Assembly (NCBI RefSeq): GCF_900637055.1
Contig: NZ_LR134338.1
Location: forward strand, 6,411,501-6,475,500
DNA length: 64,000 bases
Source: Brevibacillus brevis
Lineage (GTDB): Bacteria; Bacillota; Bacilli; Brevibacillales; Brevibacillaceae
Reading direction: 5' to 3'
A model generated the notes under the pieces. That model saw only the letters and a program-made list of their open reading frames with translations. It was not told where the DNA came from and ran no database searches. Both the position numbers and the translations under genes were made by a program. Shown here piece after piece: positions 1-9,541 of the stretch. The number at the start of each line of letters is the position of its first letter. The stretch's first letter is position 1.

Positions 1-96
1 AACCCTACTGATCCGGGCACAGGCAACCCTACTGATCCGGGCACAGGCAACCCTACTGATCCGGGTACAGGTAACCCTACCGATCCGGGTACAGGA
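1..96 (+). repeat. 24-bp coding tandem repeat (NPTDPGTG)
   Basis: Four head-to-tail copies of a 24-bp unit encode NPTDPGTG, with only third-position differences between copies. The array probably continues upstream of the window. It is a flexible spacer in the adhesin and a likely site of copy-number change. Confidence 0.9.
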
Positions 97-3000
97 ACTC
101 CTACTACGCCACCTGTTGAACCACCAGTTCCTCTACCAGAGGTACCGGTACCAGTTCCAGACCCTGAAGACAACATCATTAAAGACAACATCATCACCAG
201 CGTAGTCATCAAGGACAAAGACGGAAACAACATTGAAGACATCCGCCCCGATCAGGGCTCGCGTGTTCAAGTTGATTTCACCTGGCAAATCCCTGCTGGA
301 CATCCTTACTCGGAAGGTGCCACCTTTACCTTCACTCTTCCAGACAAGTTTCGGACCGATCGGACTTTGACCGAAAATCTGAACGGAGGCTACGGCACCT
401 ATGAAGTAACAACAGACGGTACTGTCACCTTCACTTTTAGTGATGCCATCAATGACGGCACAGAGATCAATGACGGAACGTTCTATGTGTGGCGGGAATT
501 CGATGAGAAAAAGTTTGAGGGCGGCACGAGACAGGAGATCGATTTCAATTTCAAGGGTATCGACCCGATCTCTGTCCATTTCAAAGGCAAAAACAACACT
601 GAAATCGACAAGAACGGAAAAGCAAACAAGGGCATGAATCCTAGTCATCTCGACTGGACCGTCGATTTTAATCTGAGTGAAAACCCGATTAAAGGCGCTG
701 TCTTTACGGATGAGCTTCCAAGCGGTCTGGATATCGATATGAGCTCGATTAAGGTCTTCCCATTAGAAGTTCAGTTGAATGGCTCTGTTAATCCAAAGGC
801 TGAGGTAACCACCTTCACTCCTGAGAAATTAACAGAAGGAAACGGGTTCAAAATTAACTTTGGCGACATCGACGGTGCTTATCGCGTCGCGTACAAGACC
901 AACGTCACCGGTACGACAGATACAACCTACACGAATAAAGCCACTGTCACAGGAACGAACCTTCCAAAGGATTTGATCGATTCCGCGAATGTCTCTGTTC
1001 GATTCAGCCAGCCTTTGAACAAAAAAGCGATTGGCTATGATTACAACACACAAACGATCACCTGGGCTATTCAGTACAACTACAATGAAAAATTGATCAA
1101 GCAAAGCGATGCATGGCTCGAGGATCGTTTTGATACCAGTCATCAAGAGCTCGTGGATGGTTCTTTTACCGTTCATAAAATGACCATCGGTGACAACGGA
1201 AACGGAACAAAAGACGGGGCTGCCATCACAGGGTACAACGTAACCCCATCGGCTATCGGCTTCCGCTTGGAGTTTGATCATGACGTGTCGGCTGCTTACG
1301 AAATCACTTACCAAACCAAAGCTAAAAATCGGGTCCACCAAGACAGCTACCTCGTGAAAAATGAAGTAGAGATCTATGATGGAACCAAAAAAGATGCATC
1401 CCGAGAGATCACTCAAGCAATCTTCTGGAAAAACGCAAAAAAAGAAAAAGTGAACTACCTGGATAAAACGATCGAATGGACACTTAGTCTAAACGAGGAC
1501 AATCAGGTGATGGATGAAGTCGTCATTACCGACAGTTATGCGGGTCAAGGGCTGACTCTTCTTCCTGACAAAGTAAAAATCAACGATTGGACAAGCGATT
1601 TGGAAGAGGGTCCTGACAAAGACTACAGCATCTCTCCGAATCCAAAATACGAAGACGGATTCAAGATTACCTTCCACAAACCAGTCACAAAAGGTCTAGT
1701 CATTACGTACCTGACGAAGTTCGATCCTACATCCAAAGAACGTCCATCCGTGTACAAAAACAAGGCTGAACTGAACTGGAAGGAAAACGGCAAAGCACAA
1801 GACCCCATCACGAAATCCGCCACTGTTAAACCAGACAACTACACCAGCAATAACGGCAACAAAACGGGTACATACGACGCCCGCACAAAAGAAATCACGT
1901 GGACAATCGATGTGAACTATAACCTTCACAAGATTAACAACGCGATCATCCGTGATATTTATACCGGAGAACAAACTTTTGTGAAGGACTCGTTACGAGT
2001 GCATAAGTTGCTGCTTACAGGTGGAGCAGACGGCGTGAAAGTGGTCGAAGGACCTGTTGTTCCTATCAAACTCGACCCATTAACCAACGGTTTTGAGCTG
2101 CATCTTGGAGAGATCGACTCGGCCTATCGCATCACGTACACAACCAGTTTGGCTAATCTGCCTGTCGGAGAAGTGTACGAAAACAATGCCACTATGCATG
2201 ATAGTGACATAACAGGCACTCCACTCTATAAAGGCAAGACGACCGTCAGACCGACACACGGTGGGGAGTACGTCCTCAAAACAGGCGTACAAGGTACAGG
2301 AGCAGATTCAGAGTATGCAACATGGACAGTAAAAATCAATCCGAGCCAGTCTTTCATTTCAGCAGGTGCTGTATTGACCGATACGCTGTCCAGCAATCAA
2401 ATTCTGATGAAAGACTCCTTCAAACTTTTTACGACAACCGTCTCTGAATCCGGTGCCCTGGCTATCGGAAAAGAAGTGGCATCCGAGGACTACACGTTAG
2501 AAGTGACCGGCAACACCTTTCAACTGACTTTCAAAAACGACCTGCACACTGCCTACATCCTGGAGTACCGCTCCTTTATCAATGCTGATCATGGAGAGAT
2601 CATCAAAAACGAAGCCTCTTTTGCAGGGAAAACAGTTGTAGGTAAAGGTAAAGACGGACAAGAAGGTGTCAAAGTCAGCTTGTCTGGTGCTGGTGGCGGA
2701 GCCGGCACACCTGGTAAAGGCGATTTGAAAATCGTCAAAACAGACGCAGATACGAAAAAAGCTTTGGCAGGCGCCACGTTTGGTCTGTACGACAAGGCGG
2801 GGAAAACCTTGCTGGAAACAGTCGTGACCGATGAAAACGGCATCGCCACCTTCAAAGGCTACAAATTTAAAGCGTACAAGTTAAAAGAACTATCCGCTCC
2901 TGTTGGCTACGTCATCGCAGACGAGTACAGAAACGGAAAAGACATTACGTTAAAAGCTCCCGCAGGTGCTGACCCTGCTGTTCCAGTTGCAATCGAAGTG

Positions 3001-4548
3001 ACCATCGACAACAAGCTACTCCGTCAAGGATTTGAGTTAACAAAAGTTGACGCGGAGAATGCTGGCAAAACGCTGGAAGGCGCTGTCTTCCATCTACAGG
3101 TTGAAAAGGGCGGAGCATTCGAAACGATCGCGGAGCTGACAACCGGCTCTGACGGAAAAGTCTCCAAAGGCGATCTGGCAGAAGGAAACTATCAGCTAGT
3201 CGAAACGAAGGCTCCAAAGGGATACAAGCTGGATGCGACTCCTATTTCATTCAAAATCGCCTCCAACCAGACAGAAATTGTAACCCTTACGAAAAAGAAC
3301 GCCAAAAATATCGGGTCCGTTCAATTGCTGAAAGTGGACCATTACACCAAAGAGCCACTTCCTGGCGTAACCTTTGAGCTTCAAGATGCTGACGGGAAAG
3401 TACTGCAAAGTGGACTCACAACGGATAAGGACGGTATCCTTCTCCTCGAAAACATGAAAGCAGGATTCTACCAGCTTGTGGAAACAAAAGCGCTTGCTGA
3501 TTATGAGCTGGCTGATCCACTGAAATTCGAAGTAACAGATGAAGGTACGGTCTCTCTCACGTTGACCAACAGATTGATCCCAGGATCTGTGAAACTGACC
3601 AAAATAAGAAAGGGATACCCAAATCATAAGCTCACAGGAGCTGAATTTACGCTCCGCGATGAAAATGGTCAGGTAACCAAAGACAAGAACGGCCAAGAGC
3701 TGACAAAGCTGACAACTGACGCAAACGGTGAACTTCTAGTCGAAGGCCTAAACCCTGGCAAGTACGAGTTTATCGAGACGAAGGCTCCTACTGGTTATGT
3801 AATAAACAGCAAGCCAATTGCTTTCGAGATTAAACGGAATCAAGTAGTTGGCGAGCATGTGCTTGTTACTGCCGAAAATGACGTGACCTCCGGTGGAGGT
3901 GGAGGCGGTGGAGGCGGCGGTGGCGGCGGTGGCGGCGGTGGCGGCGGAAATCCTGAGCCAAAACCTGAACCGAAGCCAGAGCCGAAGCCAGAGCCGAAGC
4001 CAGAGCCGAAGCCAGAGCCGAAGCCAGAGCCGAAGCCAGAACCTAAACCAGAACCTAAACCAGAACCTAAACCGGAAAAGCCAGAGAAACCAGACAAACC
4101 GGATAAACCAGACAAACCAGATAAACCAAGCAAACCAGATCAACCTGGAAATCCAGACCAACCTGGCAACCCAGACCAACCTGGCAACCCAGACCAACCT
4201 GGCAACCCGGATCAACCTAGTAGCCCAGACCAACCTGGCAACCCGGATCAACCTGGCAACCCAGACCAACCTGGTAACCCAGATCAACTGGGCACTCCTG
4301 ATGCAAACAACAACACTACGAACCCCAACACTTCCGGGGAGTTGAATCAAACAGGAAATACGAGCAAACCGAACGATTCGGGAGCTGCCAACAACTCCAA
4401 CGTCTTGGAAACCAGCAACGAATCTCCATCTACAGGCAAAGTATTGCCTCAGACTGGAGAACAGGCTAACCCACTCCCAATCGTTGCAGGTATCGCTTCG
4501 ATCTTGATCGGTATTTCGATCATGTATCGCAGAAACAAGAAAGCGTAG
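1..4548 (+). CDS. LPXTG-anchored surface adhesin with CnaB domains (5' end outside window)
   Basis: The reading frame is already open at base 1, so only the last 1515 residues are visible; no start in the window is real. It begins with four NPTDPGTG repeats. A long series of beta-rich adhesin-type modules follows, rich in KNKATV/YKTNVT-like strands. Residues about 907-1293 hold four SpaA/CnaB prealbumin-like domains, each with an early Lys and an ETKAP-type Glu (one degenerate as ETKAL) that usually form an intramolecular isopeptide bond. Then come 19 consecutive Gly, an EPKP tract, PDKP and NPDQPG repeats, and the sortase signal LPQTGE at residues 1482-1487, followed by a hydrophobic segment and the basic tail YRRNKKA. 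Sortase A should couple it to peptidoglycan, with the Gly/Pro tract spanning the wall. Role inferred: adhesion or matrix binding; the ligand is unknown. Confidence 0.93.
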   Translation, partial: NPTDPGTGNPTDPGTGNPTDPGTGNPTDPGTGTPTTPPVEPPVPLPEVPVPVPDPEDNIIKDNIITSVVIKDKDGNNIEDIRPDQGSRVQVDFTWQIPAGHPYSEGATFTFTLPDKFRTDRTLTENLNGGYGTYEVTTDGTVTFTFSDAINDGTEINDGTFYVWREFDEKKFEGGTRQEIDFNFKGIDPISVHFKGKNNTEIDKNGKANKGMNPSHLDWTVDFNLSENPIKGAVFTDELPSGLDIDMSSIKVFPLEVQLNGSVNPKAEVTTFTPEKLTEGNGFKINFGDIDGAYRVAYKTNVTGTTDTTYTNKATVTGTNLPKDLIDSANVSVRFSQPLNKKAIGYDYNTQTITWAIQYNYNEKLIKQSDAWLEDRFDTSHQELVDGSFTVHKMTIGDNGNGTKDGAAITGYNVTPSAIGFRLEFDHDVSAAYEITYQTKAKNRVHQDSYLVKNEVEIYDGTKKDASREITQAIFWKNAKKEKVNYLDKTIEWTLSLNEDNQVMDEVVITDSYAGQGLTLLPDKVKINDWTSDLEEGPDKDYSISPNPKYEDGFKITFHKPVTKGLVITYLTKFDPTSKERPSVYKNKAELNWKENGKAQDPITKSATVKPDNYTSNNGNKTGTYDARTKEITWTIDVNYNLHKINNAIIRDIYTGEQTFVKDSLRVHKLLLTGGADGVKVVEGPVVPIKLDPLTNGFELHLGEIDSAYRITYTTSLANLPVGEVYENNATMHDSDITGTPLYKGKTTVRPTHGGEYVLKTGVQGTGADSEYATWTVKINPSQSFISAGAVLTDTLSSNQILMKDSFKLFTTTVSESGALAIGKEVASEDYTLEVTGNTFQLTFKNDLHTAYILEYRSFINADHGEIIKNEASFAGKTVVGKGKDGQEGVKVSLSGAGGGAGTPGKGDLKIVKTDADTKKALAGATFGLYDKAGKTLLETVVTDENGIATFKGYKFKAYKLKELSAPVGYVIADEYRNGKDITLKAPAGADPAVPVAIEVTIDNKLLRQGFELTKVDAENAGKTLEGAVFHLQVEKGGAFETIAELTTGSDGKVSKGDLAEGNYQLVETKAPKGYKLDATPISFKIASNQTEIVTLTKKNAKNIGSVQLLKVDHYTKEPLPGVTFELQDADGKVLQSGLTTDKDGILLLENMKAGFYQLVETKALADYELADPLKFEVTDEGTVSLTLTNRLIPGSVKLTKIRKGYPNHKLTGAEFTLRDENGQVTKDKNGQELTKLTTDANGELLVEGLNPGKYEFIETKAPTGYVINSKPIAFEIKRNQVVGEHVLVTAENDVTSGGGGGGGGGGGGGGGGGGGNPEPKPEPKPEPKPEPKPEPKPEPKPEPKPEPKPEPKPEPKPEKPEKPDKPDKPDKPDKPSKPDQPGNPDQPGNPDQPGNPDQPGNPDQPSSPDQPGNPDQPGNPDQPGNPDQLGTPDANNNTTNPNTSGELNQTGNTSKPNDSGAANNSNVLETSNESPSTGKVLPQTGEQANPLPIVAGIASILIGISIMYRRNKKA
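3892..4293 (+). repeat. Poly-Gly, EPKP and NPDQPG wall-spanning repeat tract
   Basis: Nineteen Gly codons (3892-3948) are followed by about ten EPKP units, then PDKP and NPDQPG units, all in frame. The DNA is highly repetitive (gccagagccgaa and gaccaacctggcaac units). In sortase-anchored proteins such Pro-rich tracts cross the peptidoglycan. The repeats explain the long open frames seen here on both other frames and on the minus strand. Confidence 0.92.
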
Positions 4549-4558
4549 CTCATCGAAA

Positions 4559-4599
4559 GGACCAAGTCCAGGGATTTTCCCGGCTTGGTCCTCTTTTTT
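4559..4599 (+). terminator. Rho-independent terminator of the adhesin gene
   Basis: The stem GGACCAAG (4559-4566) pairs with CTTGGTCC (4584-4591), with inner GGGA/TCCC pairing, and a T-rich run follows at 4592-4599. It lies 10 bp after the stop codon. Confidence 0.85.
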
Positions 4600-4602
4600 C
4601 CC

Positions 4603-5553
4603 CTACTCTAGCAATTGCCGAAGAAGCGGTTCACTTTTATATAAAATCTCCAGATGTGTCGCCTCTACGTAATAACGCTCACCCTCCAGTGCGAATACAC
4701 TGTTTGCCATGACACTCCCATCCCCAGCGTCACTATTGATCGAGCTCACTACTCTTCCATCGACCCATTTATCGGGAGACAGCGAAGGGACTGTTCGCAG
4801 GTAATGAATCGTTTCGTGTCCGATGCCAGCTACCAGCGTGACGCGAATGTTGCGGGCTGCGATAATCCCCATCGTTGCGTTCAAGTAGTCCATGTATTGA
4901 TTTTTCACGACCATCTTTTCATAAGGCACGAAGGCTTCTACCCCCTGTTTTTTCTCCAGCAAATAATCGCCATATGCTGATGACGGGGTGAGATCAAGGA
5001 GACTGGGAAAGTGTCTGTGAATAGCTTGTATACGACGAAAAGGGATGCTTTGCTCCAAATAGGCCAGATAAACATTCATGTATAGCTCCACGACATTTCT
5101 TTTGGCAGAAACGGAGCGCGGCAGCTTCCCTCCTGCCCAATAGCTGTAGGCGACAGGCGATCCTGCGTTGGGAGTCGCAAAAATGAGCAGCTGATCCACA
5201 TCATTTTGATAAAATTCACTTTGGACATAGGCTCTAGCAACAAGGCCCCCCATGCTATGGCAAATGAGATTGACATAAGGGGAACCGGTCGTTTGCTTCG
5301 CTCGCTCGATGACAGGCAGCAAAAAGCGCTCGGCTGAAATATCGATCTGCCTTCGCCAATCATAAAAGGCTACAAACAATTGTTCATTGAGCGGGTAACC
5401 CATTTTTCCAAGCAAACGGATAAATGGCTCGTAAGCCGTTCGGGCAAACCCGAAGCCCCAGTCACCAGTACCCGGAATAATTCGATCACTCATCGACCCA
5501 AACAGCCCCGGAACAAAAACAATCGGTGCCTTTTGCGCAAGAAAATAACTCAT
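4603..5553 (-). CDS. Alpha/beta-hydrolase, lipase/LCAT-like
   Basis: This 316-residue protein opens with an oxyanion-type segment (IVFVPGLFGS, residues 11-20). The nucleophile elbow CHSMGG places the catalytic Ser at about residue 100, followed by LVARAYVQ. A C-terminal GDGSV and a late THLEIL can supply Asp and His. The arrangement matches lipases of the LCAT/PGAP1-like alpha/beta-hydrolase group. No signal peptide is evident, so it is probably cytoplasmic. The ATG at 5553 is chosen because GGAGAGGAG lies about 8 bp upstream; a GTG 21 bp further out overlaps that ribosome-binding site. It converges on the adhesin gene. The substrate is unknown; an esterase acting on lipid or acyl esters is the best guess. 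Confidence 0.8.
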   Translation of the reverse strand: MSYFLAQKAPIVFVPGLFGSMSDRIIPGTGDWGFGFARTAYEPFIRLLGKMGYPLNEQLFVAFYDWRRQIDISAERFLLPVIERAKQTTGSPYVNLICHSMGGLVARAYVQSEFYQNDVDQLLIFATPNAGSPVAYSYWAGGKLPRSVSAKRNVVELYMNVYLAYLEQSIPFRRIQAIHRHFPSLLDLTPSSAYGDYLLEKKQGVEAFVPYEKMVVKNQYMDYLNATMGIIAARNIRVTLVAGIGHETIHYLRTVPSLSPDKWVDGRVVSSINSDAGDGSVMANSVFALEGERYYVEATHLEILYKSEPLLRQLLE

Positions 5554-5794
5554 GCTTGCACTCCTCTCCCACACTTTTGTCCCATGACCAGAAGGAAAAC
5601 AACATATGTTTTTGCCTATGCCAGAGCAGCTTGGGTGGTTCCCTTTCTTCGATGAGTCTCGTCATTCTTTGCCGAAATGGAACGAATCGTTACAATAATC
5701 TTCCCACTTGAGCGTAACAAAGCGATATAATAAAGCGTCTAAGTATTGGCTAAAGTTTTACAGCAAATCTAAACTTGTCGGAGGATTGGCAAAA

Positions 5795-7417
5795 ATGAAG
5801 GTACGCAAGTGGTTTATGCTTTTGCTAATGTTCGTACTATGTATTCCAACGATGGGGATATCCGTGCAGGCCGCGCAGACATCCTCTGGCATCAGCATCT
5901 ATTTGGACGGGCAACAAATCAAAAGTGACGTCGCTCCGTACATTATTCCAAAAGCAAACGTAACGATGGTCCCTATGCGAGTGATCGGTGAAAATCTGGG
6001 AGCCGAAGTAAATTGGGAGCCAAAGTCTCAAACCGCAACGATCAGCAAGCAAGATACCTTGCTGTCCATGACGGTTAATCAAAAGAACGCTCTTGTTAAC
6101 AACAACAGCGTCCCACTCGATGCTTCTGTTCAGAACAAACAAGGAAGAACCATGGTTCCGCTGCGTTTTGTCTCCGAACAATTGGGCCTTACGGTAAACT
6201 GGGAAGACAAAACAAGAACCATTCGTCTGCAAAGCGGCAACGTCGCTACTATGACTCCGCCACCACAGGATGTATTGAGTGAAACTGGCGGAATGGAACC
6301 AGGCACACCAGTCGTGACAAACGGAGATTTGCGCGGGGTGTGGATATCTACGGTCTACAACTTGGACTGGCCATCTTCCGGTTCTTACGGAAACCCAGCG
6401 AAACAACAACAAGAATACATACAGCTGCTCGATGAGCTGCAAGCCATGGGAATGAACGCTGCTTTCGTGCAAGTGCGTCCATCTGGAGATGCACTGTATC
6501 CTTCTACACTCACTCCATGGTCGAGATTTTTGACGGGAACTCCAGGGAAAGATCCTGGCTACGACCCACTTGCATTCATGGTGGAAGAAACGCATAGACG
6601 CGGGATGCAATTCCATGCTTGGTTCAACCCGTTCCGCGCCACTACGGATGCAAAAACAGACCAATTGCCAGCGAATCACGTGATCAAGCAGCACCCTGAC
6701 TGGATTGTGAATGCCAACAAAAAGCTGTATATCAACCCAGGTGTTCCTGCGGCACGTCAGCAAATTATCAATGAAGTAATGGAAGTCGTACAGCGCTATG
6801 ACATCGATGGTGTGCATCTGGATGATTATTTCTATCCTTCCAATGTCGCCTTTGCAGACGATGCAGCTTTCAAGGCTTACAACAGCAAAAAAATCGTGTC
6901 CAAAGCAGACTGGCGTCGCGATAATATCAATCAGTTTGTTCAACAATTGAATCAGTCCATCAAGAGTGTCAAGCCTCACGTTCAGTTCGGGATCAGTCCA
7001 TTCGGTGTATGGCGCAATAGCAACGTCGATCCGACCGGCTCCGATACAAAAGCTGGCGTTACTGCTTATGACCACATGTTTGCCGATGTGCGCACATGGA
7101 TTCAACAAGGGTGGATTGATTATGTGACTCCGCAAATCTATTGGAGCTTTTCCTTCGCTCCTGCCCAATACGACAAGCTCGTTACCTGGTGGGCAAACGA
7201 AGTACAAGGGACGAACGTCAAGCTCTACATCGGTCATTCGCCATACAAGCTGGGAACGGCTGAGGCAGGCTGGCAGAGTGCCCAGGAGATTATCAACCAG
7301 TTGAATTACAACGCGATGGTTCCTCAGGTTCAGGGCAGCATTTTTTTCAGTGCCAAGGACTTGCGGAAAAATCCATTAGGTCTGCTCCCAGCTCTTAGCA
7401 GCTATTACAACCGCTAG
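5795..7417 (+). CDS. Secreted GHL10-type glycosidase-like protein with copper-amine-oxidase-like N-terminal domain
   Basis: The 540-residue product starts with a signal peptide (KVRKWFMLLLMFVLC, cleavage near VQAAQ). Two copies of the stalk motif follow (VPMRVIGENLGAEVNW and VPLRFVSEQLGLTVNW), typical of the copper amine oxidase N-terminal-like domain found on Bacillus surface proteins. From about residue 180 (LRGVWISTVYNLDWPS) it is a TIM-barrel of the DUF187/GHL10 family, like B. subtilis YngK, with DIDGVHLDDYFYP carrying likely catalytic acids. Related enzymes act on wall or polysaccharide glycans; the substrate here is not known. ATG 5795 is chosen for the GGAGG 10 bp upstream and the signal peptide that follows; an in-frame upstream ATG at 5708 would bury the signal peptide. 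A TATAAT at 5726-5731 may be its -10 box, but no clear -35 was found. Confidence 0.85.
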   Translation: MKVRKWFMLLLMFVLCIPTMGISVQAAQTSSGISIYLDGQQIKSDVAPYIIPKANVTMVPMRVIGENLGAEVNWEPKSQTATISKQDTLLSMTVNQKNALVNNNSVPLDASVQNKQGRTMVPLRFVSEQLGLTVNWEDKTRTIRLQSGNVATMTPPPQDVLSETGGMEPGTPVVTNGDLRGVWISTVYNLDWPSSGSYGNPAKQQQEYIQLLDELQAMGMNAAFVQVRPSGDALYPSTLTPWSRFLTGTPGKDPGYDPLAFMVEETHRRGMQFHAWFNPFRATTDAKTDQLPANHVIKQHPDWIVNANKKLYINPGVPAARQQIINEVMEVVQRYDIDGVHLDDYFYPSNVAFADDAAFKAYNSKKIVSKADWRRDNINQFVQQLNQSIKSVKPHVQFGISPFGVWRNSNVDPTGSDTKAGVTAYDHMFADVRTWIQQGWIDYVTPQIYWSFSFAPAQYDKLVTWWANEVQGTNVKLYIGHSPYKLGTAEAGWQSAQEIINQLNYNAMVPQVQGSIFFSAKDLRKNPLGLLPALSSYYNR

Positions 7418-7430
7418 ATAAATAGCAAAA

Positions 7431-7486
7431 ATCCCCGAATACCGTAGCAGAGCATACTTGCTACATGTGTTTCGGGGGTTTTTTCT
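7431..7486. terminator. Bidirectional terminator between convergent genes
   Basis: AATCCCCGAA (about 7431-7439) pairs with TTCGGGGGTT (7471-7480) across a 31-base loop. T-runs flank both sides (TTTTTTC on plus, ATTTTT on minus), so it can end both the glycosidase and the siderophore-binding protein genes. Confidence 0.8.
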
Positions 7487-7487
7487 T

Positions 7488-8456
7488 CTACGTTAATTTT
7501 TCTACAATGAACGTGAGTTGCGCTTCCAAGGAGATCGGGTCATTAAAAAAGGAGCCTTTCTGATCAATCCGAAAAACCTGGTTATTTTTTACTGCCGGCA
7601 GACCCTTCCAAACATTTGTACCGTATACACTCTCCGGATCGACATCATCTGACCATGCACTAGTAAAAATGTAGTCTCCCGCAAAGTCCGGCAATGTTTC
7701 AAGCGAAACTTCCGCATAGCCGATATTGCTATCTATCGCTTCTTTTTGTACAGCATTTGGAGCCTTCAACTGGAATTCACCGTAAAGGATGTCTCCACCC
7801 CTTCCGAAGTTGTGCCCAAACGCATAGATCCCCTTGGCGTATGGCTGCAAAATCGAAACGGTTTTATCTCCTACCGCTGCTTGTACCTTAGGTTTTGCTT
7901 CAGCAATTTTCTTGTCCCATTCGGCAATCCACTCATTGGCCTTGTCTTCTCTTCCTGTCATTTTGCCAAACTCCCGCAGTTCTTCGCGGATTGGCTTCTT
8001 ACCGTATTGAATCACTACCGTTGGCGCTATTTTGGTGAACTGCTCGATATTCTTATCCCCTTCAAACACAATAAGTAAATCAGGATTCATCGCCAGTACT
8101 TTTTCTACCGATGTTCCGTCGCCCACGCTTTCGATACCATCCAGCTTCCCTTTAAAATACGGGTTTTCCATAGCATGGTCCGTGATACCGATAGGCTTGA
8201 TCCCCAGTGTCAAAAAATGTCCAACATAGCTGTCCGCAAGTATCACAGCCCGTTTTGGGTTCTTAGGAATTCTCACTGTGCCATTAAACGCCTCGTAGCT
8301 GATATATTCGCTGTTATTCTCGTTACCTGAACTTTGCTGCGCAGGTTGAGCAGTTGAATTGGCTGGTGTCTGTCCGCAGGCTGATAACATGCTGATCATG
8401 ACCATAATAAGGGCAGCCATTATGATCTTATCTAAGCCTGATTTTCTCATTCTCAA
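7488..8456 (-). CDS. Iron-siderophore ABC transporter substrate-binding lipoprotein
   Basis: The protein has 322 residues with a lipoprotein signal (hydrophobic core then LSAC, a lipobox). The mature part has the FecB/FhuD-type periplasmic-binding fold of class III binding proteins: RAVILADSYVGHFLTLGIKPIGI at the start, NPDLLIVFEGD and NVWKGLPAVKNNQVF toward the end. It should present a ferric siderophore to a permease and ATPase encoded elsewhere, since none is adjacent. A TTG start at 8456 fits the AAGGAG seven bases upstream better than the ATG at 8450, which would be 13 bases away. A Fur-box-like dyad lies directly upstream, so iron repression is expected. Confidence 0.88.
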   Translation of the reverse strand: MRMRKSGLDKIIMAALIMVMISMLSACGQTPANSTAQPAQQSSGNENNSEYISYEAFNGTVRIPKNPKRAVILADSYVGHFLTLGIKPIGITDHAMENPYFKGKLDGIESVGDGTSVEKVLAMNPDLLIVFEGDKNIEQFTKIAPTVVIQYGKKPIREELREFGKMTGREDKANEWIAEWDKKIAEAKPKVQAAVGDKTVSILQPYAKGIYAFGHNFGRGGDILYGEFQLKAPNAVQKEAIDSNIGYAEVSLETLPDFAGDYIFTSAWSDDVDPESVYGTNVWKGLPAVKNNQVFRIDQKGSFFNDPISLEAQLTFIVEKLT

Positions 8457-8486
8457 AAGAACCTCTCCTTCAATAAAATTTGAAAT

Positions 8487-8501
8487 TGATAATCATTCTC
8501 G
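8487..8501 (-). promoter_or_regulatory. Fur box upstream of the siderophore-binding protein
   Basis: TGATAATCATTCTCG matches the 7-1-7 Fur core (TGATAATNATTATCA) in 12 of 14 defined positions. It lies about 30 bp upstream of the start codon, a position that would overlap the promoter. Confidence 0.75.
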
Positions 8502-8572
8502 TGAATTTTAGCATAAAGAGCTTGCTCTGCCCATCTTTTTCGTTTTCCGAGATACGATTTACAATCCGTCAC

Positions 8573-8604
8573 AAAAAAATGCCGCGAAGCATGTTCGCGA
8601 CATT
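8573..8604 (-). terminator. Terminator of the sigma/anti-sigma operon
   Basis: On the minus strand AATGTCGCGAA pairs with TTCGCGGCATT, with one mismatch, followed by seven T. It is nearly identical to the hairpin at 10158-10190, which ends the nitric oxide synthase gene. Confidence 0.85.
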
Positions 8605-8611
8605 GGTAGCT

Positions 8612-9541
8612 TTATTTTTTCGGCATCATGGCATTTACAAACTCACTGATATTACCTTTGGTCAATACATCCCCAGTCGCGACTACTTCATACTGCATCT
8701 TCTTTCCAGCATACTCCATCACCCACATGATGCTCTTGTCAGTCCGGTCTTTTTTGGCTTCCTCTGTATAGAGCACCTCGATTTGCCCTACTTTGACTAC
8801 CTCTTTTTTCTGTTGATCCAGATTGGCTACATAAGTTGTACTTCCTTCTACTCCCTCATAATTCGTGATGTTCAAATTAATATAGCTTTCTCCAGATCGA
8901 TATGTCGTATACAGATACTCCAATTCATTTGTCCATGCTAACGGCTGCATGACGTATTCTTTCTTCTCTTTTTCCGCCTGCTGATACAAGGCAGCTTTGT
9001 CATATTCGTTTTTGATGCCAAACTCGAGTCGGGCATCCAAAAAAGCATGGTGTCCTGGCAAAGTTTCTGGCAAGAATATCTGCTCTCCCACTTTCTGTTG
9101 AACATCAGCCAAAGTCTTAAAATCAAATGGAGCCGTCATCGTCACGATCTGTTTTTGAGGATTGTGAGGAACGATGTAGACAGCTGCGGCAGTTCCTGGC
9201 TCCATATTATCCTCGATTTCCCAACGTTTATTTAAAAAGGCATCCATTTCTTGATCTGGCTCTTTTACTGTTTTGGCGCCTGATTCTTTTGCATCTTTCT
9301 CTTGATACAGCACCTCACCTTGTGGGCTCTTCAACTGATAGAATTGAACAGCAGCATACCCCGACGAAATACTTGCGATTAACCCGATTGCAACCAAAAT
9401 ACTCACCTTGTATTTCACAAAAAATCTCTCCTTCTCTCGTTTGATTTTTGTCATTACTTGATGGCTAATGTCAATCTCCTGCGGGATGCGCGGGTCATTG
9501 AACAGGTCCTTAATACTCTCGTGCGATTTGTTTGGACTCAT
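8612..9541 (-). CDS. Probable membrane-bound anti-sigma factor
   Basis: The protein has 309 residues. A short cytoplasmic N-terminus (about 45 residues, acidic then basic, KIKREKERFF) precedes one membrane helix (about 46-66) and a large extracytoplasmic domain of about 240 residues with no recognised enzyme motif. It lacks the HxxxCxxC zinc motif of classical ZAS anti-sigma factors. The gene overlaps the 3' end of the ECF sigma gene by 32 bp, with AAGGGAGGG 11 bp before its ATG, so translation is probably coupled. Topology and position make it the regulator of that sigma factor, holding it at the membrane until a signal arrives. This role is inferred, not seen. Confidence 0.7.
   Translation of the reverse strand: MSPNKSHESIKDLFNDPRIPQEIDISHQVMTKIKREKERFFVKYKVSILVAIGLIASISSGYAAVQFYQLKSPQGEVLYQEKDAKESGAKTVKEPDQEMDAFLNKRWEIEDNMEPGTAAAVYIVPHNPQKQIVTMTAPFDFKTLADVQQKVGEQIFLPETLPGHHAFLDARLEFGIKNEYDKAALYQQAEKEKKEYVMQPLAWTNELEYLYTTYRSGESYINLNITNYEGVEGSTTYVANLDQQKKEVVKVGQIEVLYTEEAKKDRTDKSIMWVMEYAGKKMQYEVVATGDVLTKGNISEFVNAMMPKK

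Noticed and set aside
1..96. CRISPR-like direct repeats
   Set aside because: The repeats are adjacent, in frame and without spacers; they encode NPTDPGTG.
3748..4350. Long minus-strand and alternative plus frames in the repeat region
   Set aside because: They arise from the Gly and Pro repeat DNA of the adhesin gene, which is open in several frames by composition.
5837..7237. A 466-codon minus-strand open frame
   Set aside because: It is opposite the GHL10-type glycosidase gene, which has a signal peptide and conserved domains. The antisense translation is rich in Trp, Cys and His, typical of a shadow.
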